64,000 nucleotides of DNA from contig NZ_QGGZ01000006.1 of the NCBI RefSeq assembly GCF_003148825.1, positions 372,001 through 436,000 of the forward strand. Direction: 5' to 3'. This DNA is from Streptomyces sp. CG 926. GTDB taxonomy: Bacteria; Actinomycetota; Actinomycetes; Streptomycetales; Streptomycetaceae. Both the position numbers and the translations under genes were made by a program. The notes under the pieces were generated by a model that saw only the letters and a program-made list of their open reading frames with translations, searched no databases and had not been told where the DNA came from. Each line of letters starts with the position of its first letter. Position 1 is the first letter of the stretch. Below are positions 24,889 through 33,168 of this stretch, piece after piece.

Positions 24889-25910
24889 CCGTCATCCAGC
24901 TGCTGATCGGCCTGGCGACCCTGGTCGTCAACGCCTTCTTCGTCGGCGCGGAGTTCGCGCTGATCTCGGTCCGGCGCAGCCAGATCGAACCGTACGCCGA
25001 GCAGGGCGACCGGCGCGGCCGCGCCGTCCTGTGGGGCCTGGAGCACGTATCGGCGCTGATGGCGGCGGCCCAGCTGGGCATCACACTGTGCACCCTGGTG
25101 CTGGGTGTGGTGGCCGAGCCGGCCATCGCCCATCTGCTGACCCCGCTGTTCGACCTGGTCGGGGTACCGGCGGGCGTGACCCACGTGATCTCCTTCGTGG
25201 TGGCGCTGACGCTGGCGACGTACCTGCACATGCTCTTCGGCGAGATGGTGCCGAAGAACGTGGCGCTGGCCGAGCCCGTGCGCACCGCGCTGCTGCTGGG
25301 GCCGCCGCTGGTGACCCTCACCCGGGGGCTGCGACCGGTGATCTTCACGATCAACGCCTTCGCCAACACCCTGCTGCGGCTGCTGCGGGTCGAGGTGAAG
25401 GACGAGGTCGGCGCGACCTTCACGGACGACGAGCTGGCCCGGATGGTCAAGGACTCCAGTGACGCGGGGCTCCTCGACGACCGGGCGAGCGAGCGCCTGC
25501 ACGACGCCCTGGAACTGGGTCGGCGGCCGGTGATCGACGTGGTGCTGCCGGCGGACCGGGTGGTCACGGCCCGCGAGGGCATCACACCGGGCGGCCTGGA
25601 ACTGCTGTCGGCCGACTCCGGGTACTCCCGGTTCCCGGTGATCGACGCGGAGCACAAGATCCTGGGCTACCTGCATGTGAAGGACGCCCTGGACGCGGAC
25701 GACGAGGAGCGGGACGAGCCCTTCCCGGTGACGGCGCTGCGGCCGATCGCCCAGGTACGTGCGGAGACCCCGCTGGACGACGCGCTGACCGCGATGCGGC
25801 GCAGCCGTACGCACCTCGCGGCGGTGCTCGGGGCGGACGGCGCCATGACGGGCCTGGTGACGATGGAGGACGTACTGCGGGAGCTGTTCGGCAGGCCCGC
25901 GTCCATGTGA
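24885..25910 (+). CDS. CNNM/CBS membrane protein (short paralogue)
   Basis: This 341-residue paralogue of the preceding gene has the same CNNM segment (NAFFVGAEFALISVRRS, FGEMVPKNVAL) and two CBS repeats, ending with VTMEDVLRELFG. It lacks the C-terminal CorC_HlyC domain. It is translated from an ATGA overlap with its neighbour. Tandem long/short pairs suggest a heteromeric ion transporter or sensor; this is inference. Confidence 0.9.
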   Translation: MTVIQLLIGLATLVVNAFFVGAEFALISVRRSQIEPYAEQGDRRGRAVLWGLEHVSALMAAAQLGITLCTLVLGVVAEPAIAHLLTPLFDLVGVPAGVTHVISFVVALTLATYLHMLFGEMVPKNVALAEPVRTALLLGPPLVTLTRGLRPVIFTINAFANTLLRLLRVEVKDEVGATFTDDELARMVKDSSDAGLLDDRASERLHDALELGRRPVIDVVLPADRVVTAREGITPGGLELLSADSGYSRFPVIDAEHKILGYLHVKDALDADDEERDEPFPVTALRPIAQVRAETPLDDALTAMRRSRTHLAAVLGADGAMTGLVTMEDVLRELFGRPASM

Positions 25911-25975
25911 TCGTTGGAGGTGTGCGGTCCCCGGCCCTGCGCGGCCGGGGTACCGCGCGGTAACATCACTCCGCC

Positions 25976-26755
25976 ATGGAGATGAATGCCTCTTACACCA
26001 GTTTTGTCGCGATCGGTGACTCCTTCACCGAGGGCATGTCCGACCTGCTTCCGGACGGCTCCTACCGCGGATGGGCCGACCTGCTGGCCGCCCGCCTCGC
26101 CGCCCGGGAGCCGGGCTTGCGCTACGCGAACCTCGCGGTCCGCGGCAAGCTGATCGGCCAGATCGTCGAGGACCAGGTCCCGGTGGCGGCCGCGATGGGC
26201 GCCGACGTGGTGACCCTGGTGGGCGGGCTCAACGACGCCCTGCGCCCCAAGGTGGACATGGCTCGGGTCCGCGACCAGCTGGAGTCGGCGGTGGAGCTCC
26301 TGGCCCCGTCCTGCAAGCGCCTCGTCCTGATGCGCTCCCCGGGGCGCAACGGGCCGGTGATGGAACGCTTCCGCCCGCGCATGGAGGAGCTCTTCGCCAC
26401 CATCGAGGAGCTCGGCGCCCGGCACGGCGCCGTGGTGGTCGACCTCTACGGGGCCCCCGCGCTCGCGGACCCCCGGATGTGGGACGTCGACCGGCTGCAC
26501 CTGACCGCCGAGGGCCACCGCCGGGTGGCGGAGGCCGTGTGGCAGTCACTGGGCCTGCCCGCCGAACTGGACTGGCGCACCGAACTGCCGGTCGAGGCTC
26601 CCCCCGGCTGGGGCGTGCGCCGGGCCCAGGACCTCAGCTTCGCCCGGCAGCACCTGCTCCCCTGGATCGGCCGCCGTCTGACGGGCCGCTCCTCCGGGGA
26701 CGGCCGCCCGGCCAAGCGCCCCGAGCTGCTGCCGTACGGGGACACCGCCTCGTAG
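25976..26755 (+). CDS. SGNH/GDSL hydrolase
   Basis: This 259-residue esterase/lipase-like protein has the block I motif AIGDSFTEG with nucleophile Ser16, a block III GGLND, and the DVDRLH catalytic pair Asp172/His175. No signal peptide is present, so it is cytoplasmic. Such proteins hydrolyse ester bonds in lipids, carbohydrates or acyl-CoAs; the substrate cannot be told. The C-terminal part after residue 195, with WIGRRLTGRSS, is basic. purB follows 71 bp downstream. Confidence 0.9.
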   Translation: MEMNASYTSFVAIGDSFTEGMSDLLPDGSYRGWADLLAARLAAREPGLRYANLAVRGKLIGQIVEDQVPVAAAMGADVVTLVGGLNDALRPKVDMARVRDQLESAVELLAPSCKRLVLMRSPGRNGPVMERFRPRMEELFATIEELGARHGAVVVDLYGAPALADPRMWDVDRLHLTAEGHRRVAEAVWQSLGLPAELDWRTELPVEAPPGWGVRRAQDLSFARQHLLPWIGRRLTGRSSGDGRPAKRPELLPYGDTAS

Positions 26756-26826
26756 CAAGGCACAATCCCGAGTGGTCGCCCTACCTGCGTAAAGACACAG
26801 CCGTGGCCCAAGTAGAATCCCTCCAC

Positions 26827-28260
26827 GTGACTGCCAAGCCCCGCATCCCCAATGTCCTGGCCGGCCGCTACGCCTCCGCGGAGCTCGCCGTCCTGTGGTC
26901 CCCCGAGTACAAGGTGACGCTGGAGCGGCGGCTGTGGCTCGCCGTGCTGCGCGCCCAGAAGGACCTCGGTATCGAGGTCCCGGACGAGGCCCTCGCCGAC
27001 TACGAGCGTGTCCTGGAGACCGTCGACCTCGCCTCCATCGCCGAGCGCGAGAAGGTCACCCGGCACGACGTGAAGGCCCGCATCGAGGAGTTCAACGCCC
27101 TCGCCGGCCACGAGCACGTCCACAAGGGCATGACCTCCCGCGACCTGACCGAGAACGTCGAGCAGCTGCAGATCCGGCTCTCGCTGGAGCTCGCGCGGGA
27201 CCGCACGGTCGCCGTCCTCGCCCGCCTCGGCAAGCTGGCCGGCGAGCACGCCGAGCTGGTCATGGCCGGTCGCTCCCACAACGTGGCCGCGCAGGCCACC
27301 ACCCTGGGCAAGCGCTTCGCCACCGCGGCCGACGAGCTGCTGGTGGCCTACGCCCGCCTCGAGGACCTGCTGGGCCGCTACCCGCTGCGCGGCATCAAGG
27401 GCCCCGTCGGCACCGCCCAGGACATGCTCGACCTGCTCGGCGGCGACGCCGCCAAGCTCGCCGACCTGGAGCAGCGCATCGCCGCCCACCTCGGCTTCGC
27501 CGAGGCCTTCACCTCGGTGGGCCAGGTCTACCCGCGCTCGCTCGACTACGACGTGGTGACCGCGCTGGTGCAGCTGGCCGCCGCCCCGTCCTCGATCGCG
27601 AAGACGATCCGCCTGATGGCCGGCCACGAGCTGGTGACCGAGGGCTTCAAGCCCGGCCAGGTCGGCTCCTCGGCGATGCCGCACAAGATGAACACCCGCT
27701 CCTGCGAGCGCGTGAACGGCCTGATGGTCATCCTGCGCGGCTACGCCTCGATGACCGGCGAGCTGGCCGGCGACCAGTGGAACGAGGGCGACGTCTCCTG
27801 CTCCGTGGTCCGCCGCGTGGCCCTGCCGGACGCCTTCTTCGCCTTCGACGGTCTGCTGGAGACCTTCCTGACGGTCCTCGACGAGTTCGGCGCCTTCCCG
27901 GCCGTCGTCGCCCGCGAGCTGGACCGCTACCTGCCCTTCCTCGCCACCACCAAGGTCCTGATGGGCGCGGTGCGGGCCGGCGTGGGTCGCGAGGCCGCAC
28001 ACGAGGTCATCAAGGAGCACGCCGTGGCCTCCGCCCTCGCCATGCGCGAGCAGGGCGCCGAGCGCAACGAGCTGCTCGACAAGCTGGCCGCCGACGAGCG
28101 GATGCCGCTGGACCGGGCCCAGCTCGACGCCCTGATGGCCGACAAGCTGTCCTTCACGGGCGCCGCGGGCGACCAGGTCGCGGCGGTGATCTCCCGTATC
28201 GAGGCGATCGCCAAGCAGCACCCGGAGGCCGCCGGGTACGCGCCGGGGTCGATCCTCTGA
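26827..28260 (+). CDS. purB: adenylosuccinate lyase
   Basis: PurB acts twice in purine synthesis, releasing fumarate from SAICAR and from adenylosuccinate. The 477-residue product from GTG 26827 begins (M)TAKPRIPNVLAGRYASAEL, which I recall from other Streptomyces PurB. It carries VTRHDVKARIEEFN, HKGMTSRDLTENVEQ, RSHNVAAQATTLGKR and the lyase signature GSSAMPHKMN near residue 280. A longer frame upstream is not conserved. The final codon overlaps the next gene's start. Confidence 0.95.
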   Translation: MTAKPRIPNVLAGRYASAELAVLWSPEYKVTLERRLWLAVLRAQKDLGIEVPDEALADYERVLETVDLASIAEREKVTRHDVKARIEEFNALAGHEHVHKGMTSRDLTENVEQLQIRLSLELARDRTVAVLARLGKLAGEHAELVMAGRSHNVAAQATTLGKRFATAADELLVAYARLEDLLGRYPLRGIKGPVGTAQDMLDLLGGDAAKLADLEQRIAAHLGFAEAFTSVGQVYPRSLDYDVVTALVQLAAAPSSIAKTIRLMAGHELVTEGFKPGQVGSSAMPHKMNTRSCERVNGLMVILRGYASMTGELAGDQWNEGDVSCSVVRRVALPDAFFAFDGLLETFLTVLDEFGAFPAVVARELDRYLPFLATTKVLMGAVRAGVGREAAHEVIKEHAVASALAMREQGAERNELLDKLAADERMPLDRAQLDALMADKLSFTGAAGDQVAAVISRIEAIAKQHPEAAGYAPGSIL

Positions 28261-28811
28261 CCCCCGACGAGCTGAACGCCGCCCGTGACCGCGTCCTCCC
28301 GGACGTGGTCGCGGGCGGTCTGCGTGTGCTCTTCTGCGGGATCAACCCCGGACTCCTCTCCGCCGCGACGGGCCACCACTTCGCCCGCCCCGGCAACCGG
28401 TTCTGGCCCGTCCTGCACCTGTCCGGCTTCACCCCGCGCCGGCTGGCCCCGGCGGAACAGGAAGAGCTGCTGACCTACCGCCTCGGCATCACCAACGTCG
28501 TGGCCCGGGCCACGGCCCGCGCCGACGAACTGAGCGCCGAGGAGTTCCGCGAGGGCGGCCGCATCCTGACGGCCAAGGTGGAACTGTTGCGCCCCCAGTG
28601 GCTGGCGGTGGTGGGAGTGACCGCCTACCGCACGGCCTTCGGCGACCGGAAGGCGCAGATCGGCCCCCAGGACCGGACCATCGGTGCCACCCGCGTCTGG
28701 GCCCTCCCCAACCCGAGCGGCCTCAACGCCCACTGGACCGCCGAGTCCATGGCCCAGGAGTACGCCCGCCTCCGCGCGACCGCCGAAGCCGCCGAAGGCG
28801 CCGAGGGCTAA
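28257..28811 (+). CDS. mug: G/U mismatch-specific DNA glycosylase (Mug/TDG family), CTG start
   Basis: The enzyme removes uracil or thymine mispaired with guanine. The 184-residue frame has the glycosylase motif FCGINPG with catalytic-site Asn30, ATGHHFARPGNRFW, LGITNVVARAT and ALPNPSGLNAHW. No ATG, GTG or TTG lies where the family starts (x-TPDELNAARDRV). The frame contains CTG at 28257, which overlaps the purB stop as CTGA, so CTG seems to be the start. The alternative GTG at 28305 would remove 16 residues ahead of the core. The stop overlaps the converging gene's stop. Confidence 0.85.
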   Translation: MTPDELNAARDRVLPDVVAGGLRVLFCGINPGLLSAATGHHFARPGNRFWPVLHLSGFTPRRLAPAEQEELLTYRLGITNVVARATARADELSAEEFREGGRILTAKVELLRPQWLAVVGVTAYRTAFGDRKAQIGPQDRTIGATRVWALPNPSGLNAHWTAESMAQEYARLRATAEAAEGAEG

Positions 28812-29245
28812 GGCGGATCGGTGACCGTGACCCCTGCCATCAGCCGGTAGGGGTCCTCGCCGGACCACTGCGCCACGTAGGCCACCAGCCAGCGGGCTCC
28901 GACCCGCCACAGGTGCACGTGGTCGGTGCTGTCGCCGATCTCTCCCCAGGGCTGCGGTATCTCCTCCCCGTCGAATCCGCGGTCCCTCAGCGATCCCAGG
29001 CCGAAGACCTGCGGCTCCCCCCACCGGTCCGTCACCGCCTGGGCGAGCGCCCCGTACTCGGCACCGATCTGGTCGGCCGCCTCGATCCGGCCCGTGCCGT
29101 CGTCGTCCCAGAAGTCCTGTGTCCTGGCGAGCTGGACCAGATGGAATCCCGGGCCGCTGCTGTCTCCTCCGGTCCGGACCGGCTCGGGCGGGAACTCCTT
29201 CGCCCTGAGCCGGTCGATCGTGTCGAGGTGCTCTGCCGTGGTCAT
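28808..29245 (-). CDS. hypothetical protein
   Basis: I do not recognise this 145-residue protein. It starts MTTAEHLDTIDRLRAKEFP, is rich in Trp, Asp and Gly, has no membrane segment or signal peptide, and contains QAVTDRWGEPQVFGLGSLRDRG and VHLWRVGARWLVAYVAQWSGEDPYRL. Third positions are strongly G/C, so it is probably a real gene. Its TAG stop shares bases with the TAA of the converging mug gene. The style recalls small cytoplasmic proteins common in Streptomyces. Confidence 0.75.
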   Translation of the reverse strand: MTTAEHLDTIDRLRAKEFPPEPVRTGGDSSGPGFHLVQLARTQDFWDDDGTGRIEAADQIGAEYGALAQAVTDRWGEPQVFGLGSLRDRGFDGEEIPQPWGEIGDSTDHVHLWRVGARWLVAYVAQWSGEDPYRLMAGVTVTDPP

Positions 29246-29319
29246 ACCGTCAGTATCCCGAGGGCCACTGACAACTGGCCCGACGTCACACGTCCCGGCG
29301 GCGCACCGCCCGGGGTCGG

Positions 29320-29640
29320 TCAGTGGGTTGCGGTGAACTGCGCGTGATCGGCGGTGAGTCGAGGTAGACCTGCTCGAGCGAGGCGCGCTCGTCGGACAGC
29401 TCCGACAGGGACCCTTCTCGGGCGGCGAGGCTGCCGAGCTGCTCGGACGGTCACGTCCCACGTCAGCGCGATCCTGGCGAAGCCGGGGGCGCGGGACCGC
29501 ACCCGGACGGTGATCACGGCGTACGCGTCGGGGTTCGTCTCCCCCGCATGAGGGAAGGTCTGCTTCCGGCCGATGGGGGGCTGCTTCTCGCCGACGCACC
29601 GGGCGGGCAGTACGATCCGGCTGACAAGCTCGCTACCTGG
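29320..29640 (-). pseudogene. frameshifted coding remnant ending in an ABC-ATPase-like tail
   Basis: On the minus strand a stretch from about 29640 to 29450 reads as protein with near-complete G/C third positions (GEKQPPIGRKQTFPHAGE, then AYAVITVRVRSRAPGFAR). It then switches frame into EQLGSLAAREGSLSELSDER-ASLEQVYLD. A missing base near 29357 switches it again to LTADHAQFTATH and stop. ASLEQVYLDLTADHAQ is the usual end of an ABC transporter ATPase. No start codon for an intact protein exists. It appears to be a decayed gene or fused remnants; the first part was not recognised. Confidence 0.55.
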
Positions 29641-29651
29641 GAGGACACACG

Positions 29652-30806
29652 TTGGGGCAGCTGACCGGCGGGGACCCCTCTCTGCTCCGGCGGATCAATT
29701 CCGCCGTGGTGCTGCGCGCACTGCGGACGGCCGGATCGCCGACCCTCACCGACCTCACACGGCTGACCGGGCTCTCCCGGCCGACCGTCGAGGGTGTCGT
29801 GGAGGGGCTGATCGCCACCGGGCTCGTGGTCGAGGCGGATGCGGAGGAGGGCGCGCGGCGACAGGGCCGCCCGGCCAGGCGGTTCCGGTTCCGGACCGAG
29901 GCGGGGCACCTGCTGGGCATCGAGATCGGCTCGCACCGGATCGCGGTGCTGCTGTCCGGGCTCGACGGCCGTGTCATCGGCGCCGGCACCAAGGACGTCG
30001 CGGAGACGGCGTCCGCCGATGAGCGGCTGGAGAAGGTACGGGCGGCCGTCGCCGATCTGCTGCGCCGCGCCGGCGTGCCGCGGGACTCGCTGCGCGCGGT
30101 GGGCGTCGGCAGTCCCGGGATCGTGGAGGCGGACGGCACCGTCCGCCTCGGTACCGCGCTGCCCGGCTGGACCGGGCTGCCGCTCGGCGAACGGCTACGC
30201 CGCTCGTTCCGCTGCCCGGTGCAGGTGGAGAACGACGCCAACGCCGCCGCGGTCGCCGAGCACTGGAAGGGTGCCGCGCGGGACACCGGCGACATGGTGT
30301 TCGTGATGGCCGGGCTCAGCCCCGGCGCCGGCTCGCTGATCGGCGGCAGGCTGCACCGGGGCTTCGGTGGAGCGGCCGGAGAGATCGGCGCCCTGCACCT
30401 GCTGGGTCGCGAGGTCACGCCCGAGCGGTTGCTGTCGACCACCGGTGAGCCGCTGCATCCGCTGGACGAGCCCGCCGTCGCCGAGGTCTTCGCGATGGCC
30501 AAGCGCGGCGACGAGCGGGCGGTGGCGGCCGTGGAGCGGTTCCTGCAGCGGCTGGTGCACGACGTGGCGGCACTGGTCCTGGCGATGGACCCGGAGTTGG
30601 TGGTCGTCGGCGGCTGGGCGGCCGGCCTGGACGGGGTCCTGGAGCCCCTCCGCCGGGAACTGGAGCGCTACTGCCTGCGCCCGCCGAGGGTGGCCCAGTC
30701 GATGCTCGGCGAGGCCGCCGTGGCGACCGGCGCCCTGCGGCTCGCGCTGGACCACGTCGAGGAGGAGCTCTTCGCGGTGGAGAAGACGGTCACGGCCCGC
30801 CGCTGA
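29652..30806 (+). CDS. ROK family transcriptional regulator
   Basis: This 384-residue protein has an N-terminal winged helix (NSAVVLRALRTAGSPTLTDLTRLTGLSRPTVEGVV, about 15-50) and a C-terminal ROK sugar-kinase-like domain. That domain contains GVGSPGIV, VENDANAAAVAEHW and GFGGAAGEIG. The zinc motif usual in ROK proteins (CxCGxxGC) after the GALH histidine is absent; here the sequence is GALHLLGREVTPERLLSTTGE. It is therefore likely a repressor without kinase activity, probably sensing a sugar. It starts at TTG 29652 behind GGGAGGA. Confidence 0.9.
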   Translation: MGQLTGGDPSLLRRINSAVVLRALRTAGSPTLTDLTRLTGLSRPTVEGVVEGLIATGLVVEADAEEGARRQGRPARRFRFRTEAGHLLGIEIGSHRIAVLLSGLDGRVIGAGTKDVAETASADERLEKVRAAVADLLRRAGVPRDSLRAVGVGSPGIVEADGTVRLGTALPGWTGLPLGERLRRSFRCPVQVENDANAAAVAEHWKGAARDTGDMVFVMAGLSPGAGSLIGGRLHRGFGGAAGEIGALHLLGREVTPERLLSTTGEPLHPLDEPAVAEVFAMAKRGDERAVAAVERFLQRLVHDVAALVLAMDPELVVVGGWAAGLDGVLEPLRRELERYCLRPPRVAQSMLGEAAVATGALRLALDHVEEELFAVEKTVTARR

Positions 30807-30837
30807 CCCCGCCGTGGATCCGGGTCCGGCACGGGCT

Positions 30838-30872
30838 CCTCGGGTCGCCCCACCTCGGCGGGCGACCCGAGG
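30838..30872. terminator. bidirectional terminator, ROK gene / lectin gene
   Basis: CCTCGGGTCGCC (30838-30849) and GGCGACCCGAGG (30861-30872) are perfect 12-bp arms with an 11-nt loop, midway between two converging genes. Confidence 0.8.
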
Positions 30873-30898
30873 ATGATCACCGTGACCGGATCTTGTGG

Positions 30899-31519
30899 TC
30901 AGTCGGTCCAGACGTCCCACCACTGCTGCGACTGGAAGTTCTTCTGCCACAGCTGGACCCGGGCTCCGTTGCCCACGACGTTCGCGTCGCGGTCCATGAC
31001 GATGTTGCCGCCGCTGTAGAAGCGGGCGTTGTAGAGCGCGCGGTCGCCGGACGGGTGGGACCAGCTCTGCTGCGGGGTGTTGTTGCAGTCCCAGATCTGC
31101 ACCTTGGTGCCGTTGCGGCCGCCGCCGTTGAGGTCGGCGTCCAAGCATTTGCCGGGGAAGCGGTAGCTCTCCAGCGCGCCGTTGTTCCAGAGGTACCACC
31201 GCTGCTGGGTGGAACCGTTGCACTGCCAGATCTGGACGACCGTGCCGTTGCCGCCGCCGTTCGCGTCCACGTCCAGACACTGCGTGGTGGGGCGTTTGGC
31301 GAAGTCGTTGGTGATCCGCACGGGCTGGTTCAGTAATCGCTGCGGCGCGGGAGCCGTCACTCCGGGCTCCGGAACGCTCCAGTGCACGGGCCGGGGCACG
31401 CTTCGGTCCGTGACGGCATTCGTGCCGGTGGGGTCTGCGTCGGCGGTTCCGGCGAGAGCGGTGACGAGGACCGCGACGGTGGCTGCGGTGACCGCCACCG
31501 ATCGGATGAGGCGAGGCAC
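30899..31519 (-). CDS. secreted ricin-type beta-trefoil lectin protein
   Basis: This 206-residue exported protein has a signal peptide at about residues 1-28 (LIRSVAVTAATVAVLVTALAG, ending TADAD). The mature part is one ricin-B trefoil with repeated CLDxDxNGGGNGT-QIWxCN and QxW units: QQRWYLW, QQSWSHP and QQWWDVW. These bind galactose- or xylan-type sugars. There is no catalytic domain, so it is a stand-alone lectin. GTG 31519 was chosen because GGAGGGAAAGAAC precedes it; the open frame upstream is not signal-like. Confidence 0.85.
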   Translation of the reverse strand: MPRLIRSVAVTAATVAVLVTALAGTADADPTGTNAVTDRSVPRPVHWSVPEPGVTAPAPQRLLNQPVRITNDFAKRPTTQCLDVDANGGGNGTVVQIWQCNGSTQQRWYLWNNGALESYRFPGKCLDADLNGGGRNGTKVQIWDCNNTPQQSWSHPSGDRALYNARFYSGGNIVMDRDANVVGNGARVQLWQKNFQSQQWWDVWTD

Positions 31520-32109
31520 GTTCTTTCCCTCCAGGCTCTTCGGGTGCGTGCGGGAGGCGCAGCGGCAGGCCGGGGTGCCACGGTGGTGCGCGTGCCGGTG
31601 CCACGGGCCCGGAGAAAGCTGACCACAGCCCGAGCCCTCCGTGTCAGGGCGCCTATCGGCCATGCGGGCTCGGCGTCAGCGGCCGAGGAGTCGGCGGGCC
31701 GAGGCGCCAAGGTACGAGGCGCCAAGGTACGAGGCGCGGGGGGACGAGGGGCGGGGGACGAGGCACGGGGACGAGGCACGGGAGTGCGTCGCGCTCCACC
31801 GATGCCCCGTCAGGCCAGGCTCCGCACGTCCTCGTTGCTCGCATCGGGCGTCCGGATGCCTCGCCATCCGGTCGCCGCCCTGGCCCGCCACCCGACGATC
31901 GCGCCCGGGCAGTTCCAGGGCGGGCGCGACTCTCAGGACACGCGTACGCGGCGCCGCGCCCGCACGGGGCGGCCAGGCACGACGCAGCTCGAACGGCAGA
32001 GCGGCCCGCAGACCGGCTCGGGCCACGTGGCCGGGCCGGGCATCATGCCCGTCGCCGCCGTCGGCTGTCCGACGCCGCGGTGACCGCAAATCCCGCGCGC
32101 AAGGCCTCG
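31520..32109. other. 590-bp gap without a confident gene
   Basis: Several frames stay open here on both strands, but their third positions are mixed and none shows a motif or good ribosome site. The region holds the lectin leader and promoter (31520-31660), the tandem repeats at 31701-31785, and GC-rich sequence with no clear feature up to the GntR stop. A decayed or very diverged gene cannot be ruled out. Confidence 0.5.
31701..31785. repeat. 15-bp and ~13-bp tandem repeats
   Basis: GAGGCGCCAAGGTAC is repeated exactly at 31701-31715 and 31716-31730. It is followed by degenerate GGACGAGGCACGGG units up to about 31785. The array lies upstream of the lectin gene. Confidence 0.7.
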
Positions 32110-32880
32110 TCAGGAGGCGACGCGCGGCTCGTGGGTGATCTCGACGTTGCCCGAATCGCCGAAGGTGAGGCGGCAGGTGTCGGCGCGGTAGGTGGCGACC
32201 GAGACCGCCGCCGTGCCGGCGGCGGTGAAGTAGCGCGTGGTGACCACGAGTACCGGGGCGCCGGGCAGGCGGTCCAGTTCCTTGGCGTCGTCGGCGCGGG
32301 CGGAGCCGAGCTCCACCGAGCGGTCCTGCCCGTCGAGCACCAGCCGCTGCAGTTCGCGCAGGACGGCGCGGGCACGGGCCGGGCCGGCTGGGGCCTCGAT
32401 GGCGGGGAGTCCGGGCACCGACGCGGCGGGGACGTAGAGCAGTTCGGCGGCGACGGCCTGACCGTGGGTGACCCGGGTCCGGCGCACCGTGTGCACCGGC
32501 TGGTCGGCGGCGAAGGCGCCACCGGTTCCGAGGAGTTTCAGCACCGCGGCCGTCGGCACGGTCTCGGCCGCGTCCACCGGCTCCCAGCCGTCGACGCTCT
32601 CGCCGGGCCAACTGTGCTGCGCGCTGCCCACGGCGACGCCGACGCGCGGCGGGGCGACGGTGGTGCCCACACCACGGCGGCGCTGCAGCCGGCCTTCGAG
32701 CTCCAGCTGCTCCAGCGCCTGACGCAGTGTCGCGCGGGCGACACCGAAACGGGCGGCGAGCTCACGCTCGTTGGGCAGCACCTCGCCGACGGCGAAGTCC
32801 TGGTCGAGCGCCTCGCTGAGGACGGTCTTGAGGTGCCAGTACTTCGGCTCCGGTGCCGTTTCGAGCTGCGTGGTCCCCAC
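32110..32880 (-). CDS. GntR family regulator with UTRA domain (HutC/DasR type)
   Basis: This 256-residue protein has an N-terminal winged helix (GEVLPNERELAARFGVARATLRQALEQLELEGRLQRRRGVGTTVA, about 30-75) and a UTRA ligand domain (from ~95), ending TFGDSGNVEITHEPRVAS. GTG 32880 is preferred over ATG 32898 because AGGAGGA lies just upstream of it. HutC/DasR-type proteins bind palindromes such as TGGTCTAGACCA and sense sugar phosphates or other small effectors. A matching palindrome lies at 32993-33006 in the divergent promoter region, so autoregulation and control of the hydrolase are likely. Confidence 0.92.
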   Translation of the reverse strand: MGTTQLETAPEPKYWHLKTVLSEALDQDFAVGEVLPNERELAARFGVARATLRQALEQLELEGRLQRRRGVGTTVAPPRVGVAVGSAQHSWPGESVDGWEPVDAAETVPTAAVLKLLGTGGAFAADQPVHTVRRTRVTHGQAVAAELLYVPAASVPGLPAIEAPAGPARARAVLRELQRLVLDGQDRSVELGSARADDAKELDRLPGAPVLVVTTRYFTAAGTAAVSVATYRADTCRLTFGDSGNVEITHEPRVAS

Positions 32881-32992
32881 CCTGACTCCTCCTGCCATCG
32901 CCGCACTCGCCGTGTGTTCCGGCGGCAGTTCCGCGCCTTTGTTTATTAAAGGTTCCTGCACTATCCCTGCGACGATAGGACGGCACACCCCC

Positions 32993-33006
32993 TTGGTCAA
33001 GACCAA
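32993..33006. promoter_or_regulatory. GntR/HutC-type operator candidate
   Basis: TTGGTC-AA-GACCAA is a perfect 6-bp inverted repeat with a 2-bp centre. Aligned with the DasR consensus ACTGGTCTAGACCACT, 12 of 16 positions agree. It lies 113 bp upstream of the GntR start. Confidence 0.6.
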
Positions 33007-33094
33007 TGCTCATACCTTTGCCGGGCAGAACGGGCATATGTATCAAGCCGTTCATGGGATGTTCTCGTAGGCACGGAAGGCTTGTAGTCAAGGG

Positions 33095-33120
33095 CTACCG
33101 GACGGTAATCATGGCGGTAG
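33095..33120. promoter_or_regulatory. inverted repeat before alpha/beta hydrolase
   Basis: CTACCG (33095-33100) and CGGTAG (33115-33120) are perfect arms with a 14-nt spacer, ending 48 bp before the hydrolase start. This could be an operator or an RNA hairpin. Confidence 0.3.
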
Positions 33121-33168
33121 GCACTACTGACATCCTGTCTCGCACGCGTCCAACCGACGAGGAGCAGC

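Noticed and set aside
31382..32138. Plus-strand frames in the gap between lectin and GntR genes
   Set aside because: Mixed third-position bias, no ribosome site and repeat-derived protein sequence; reported as a gap instead.
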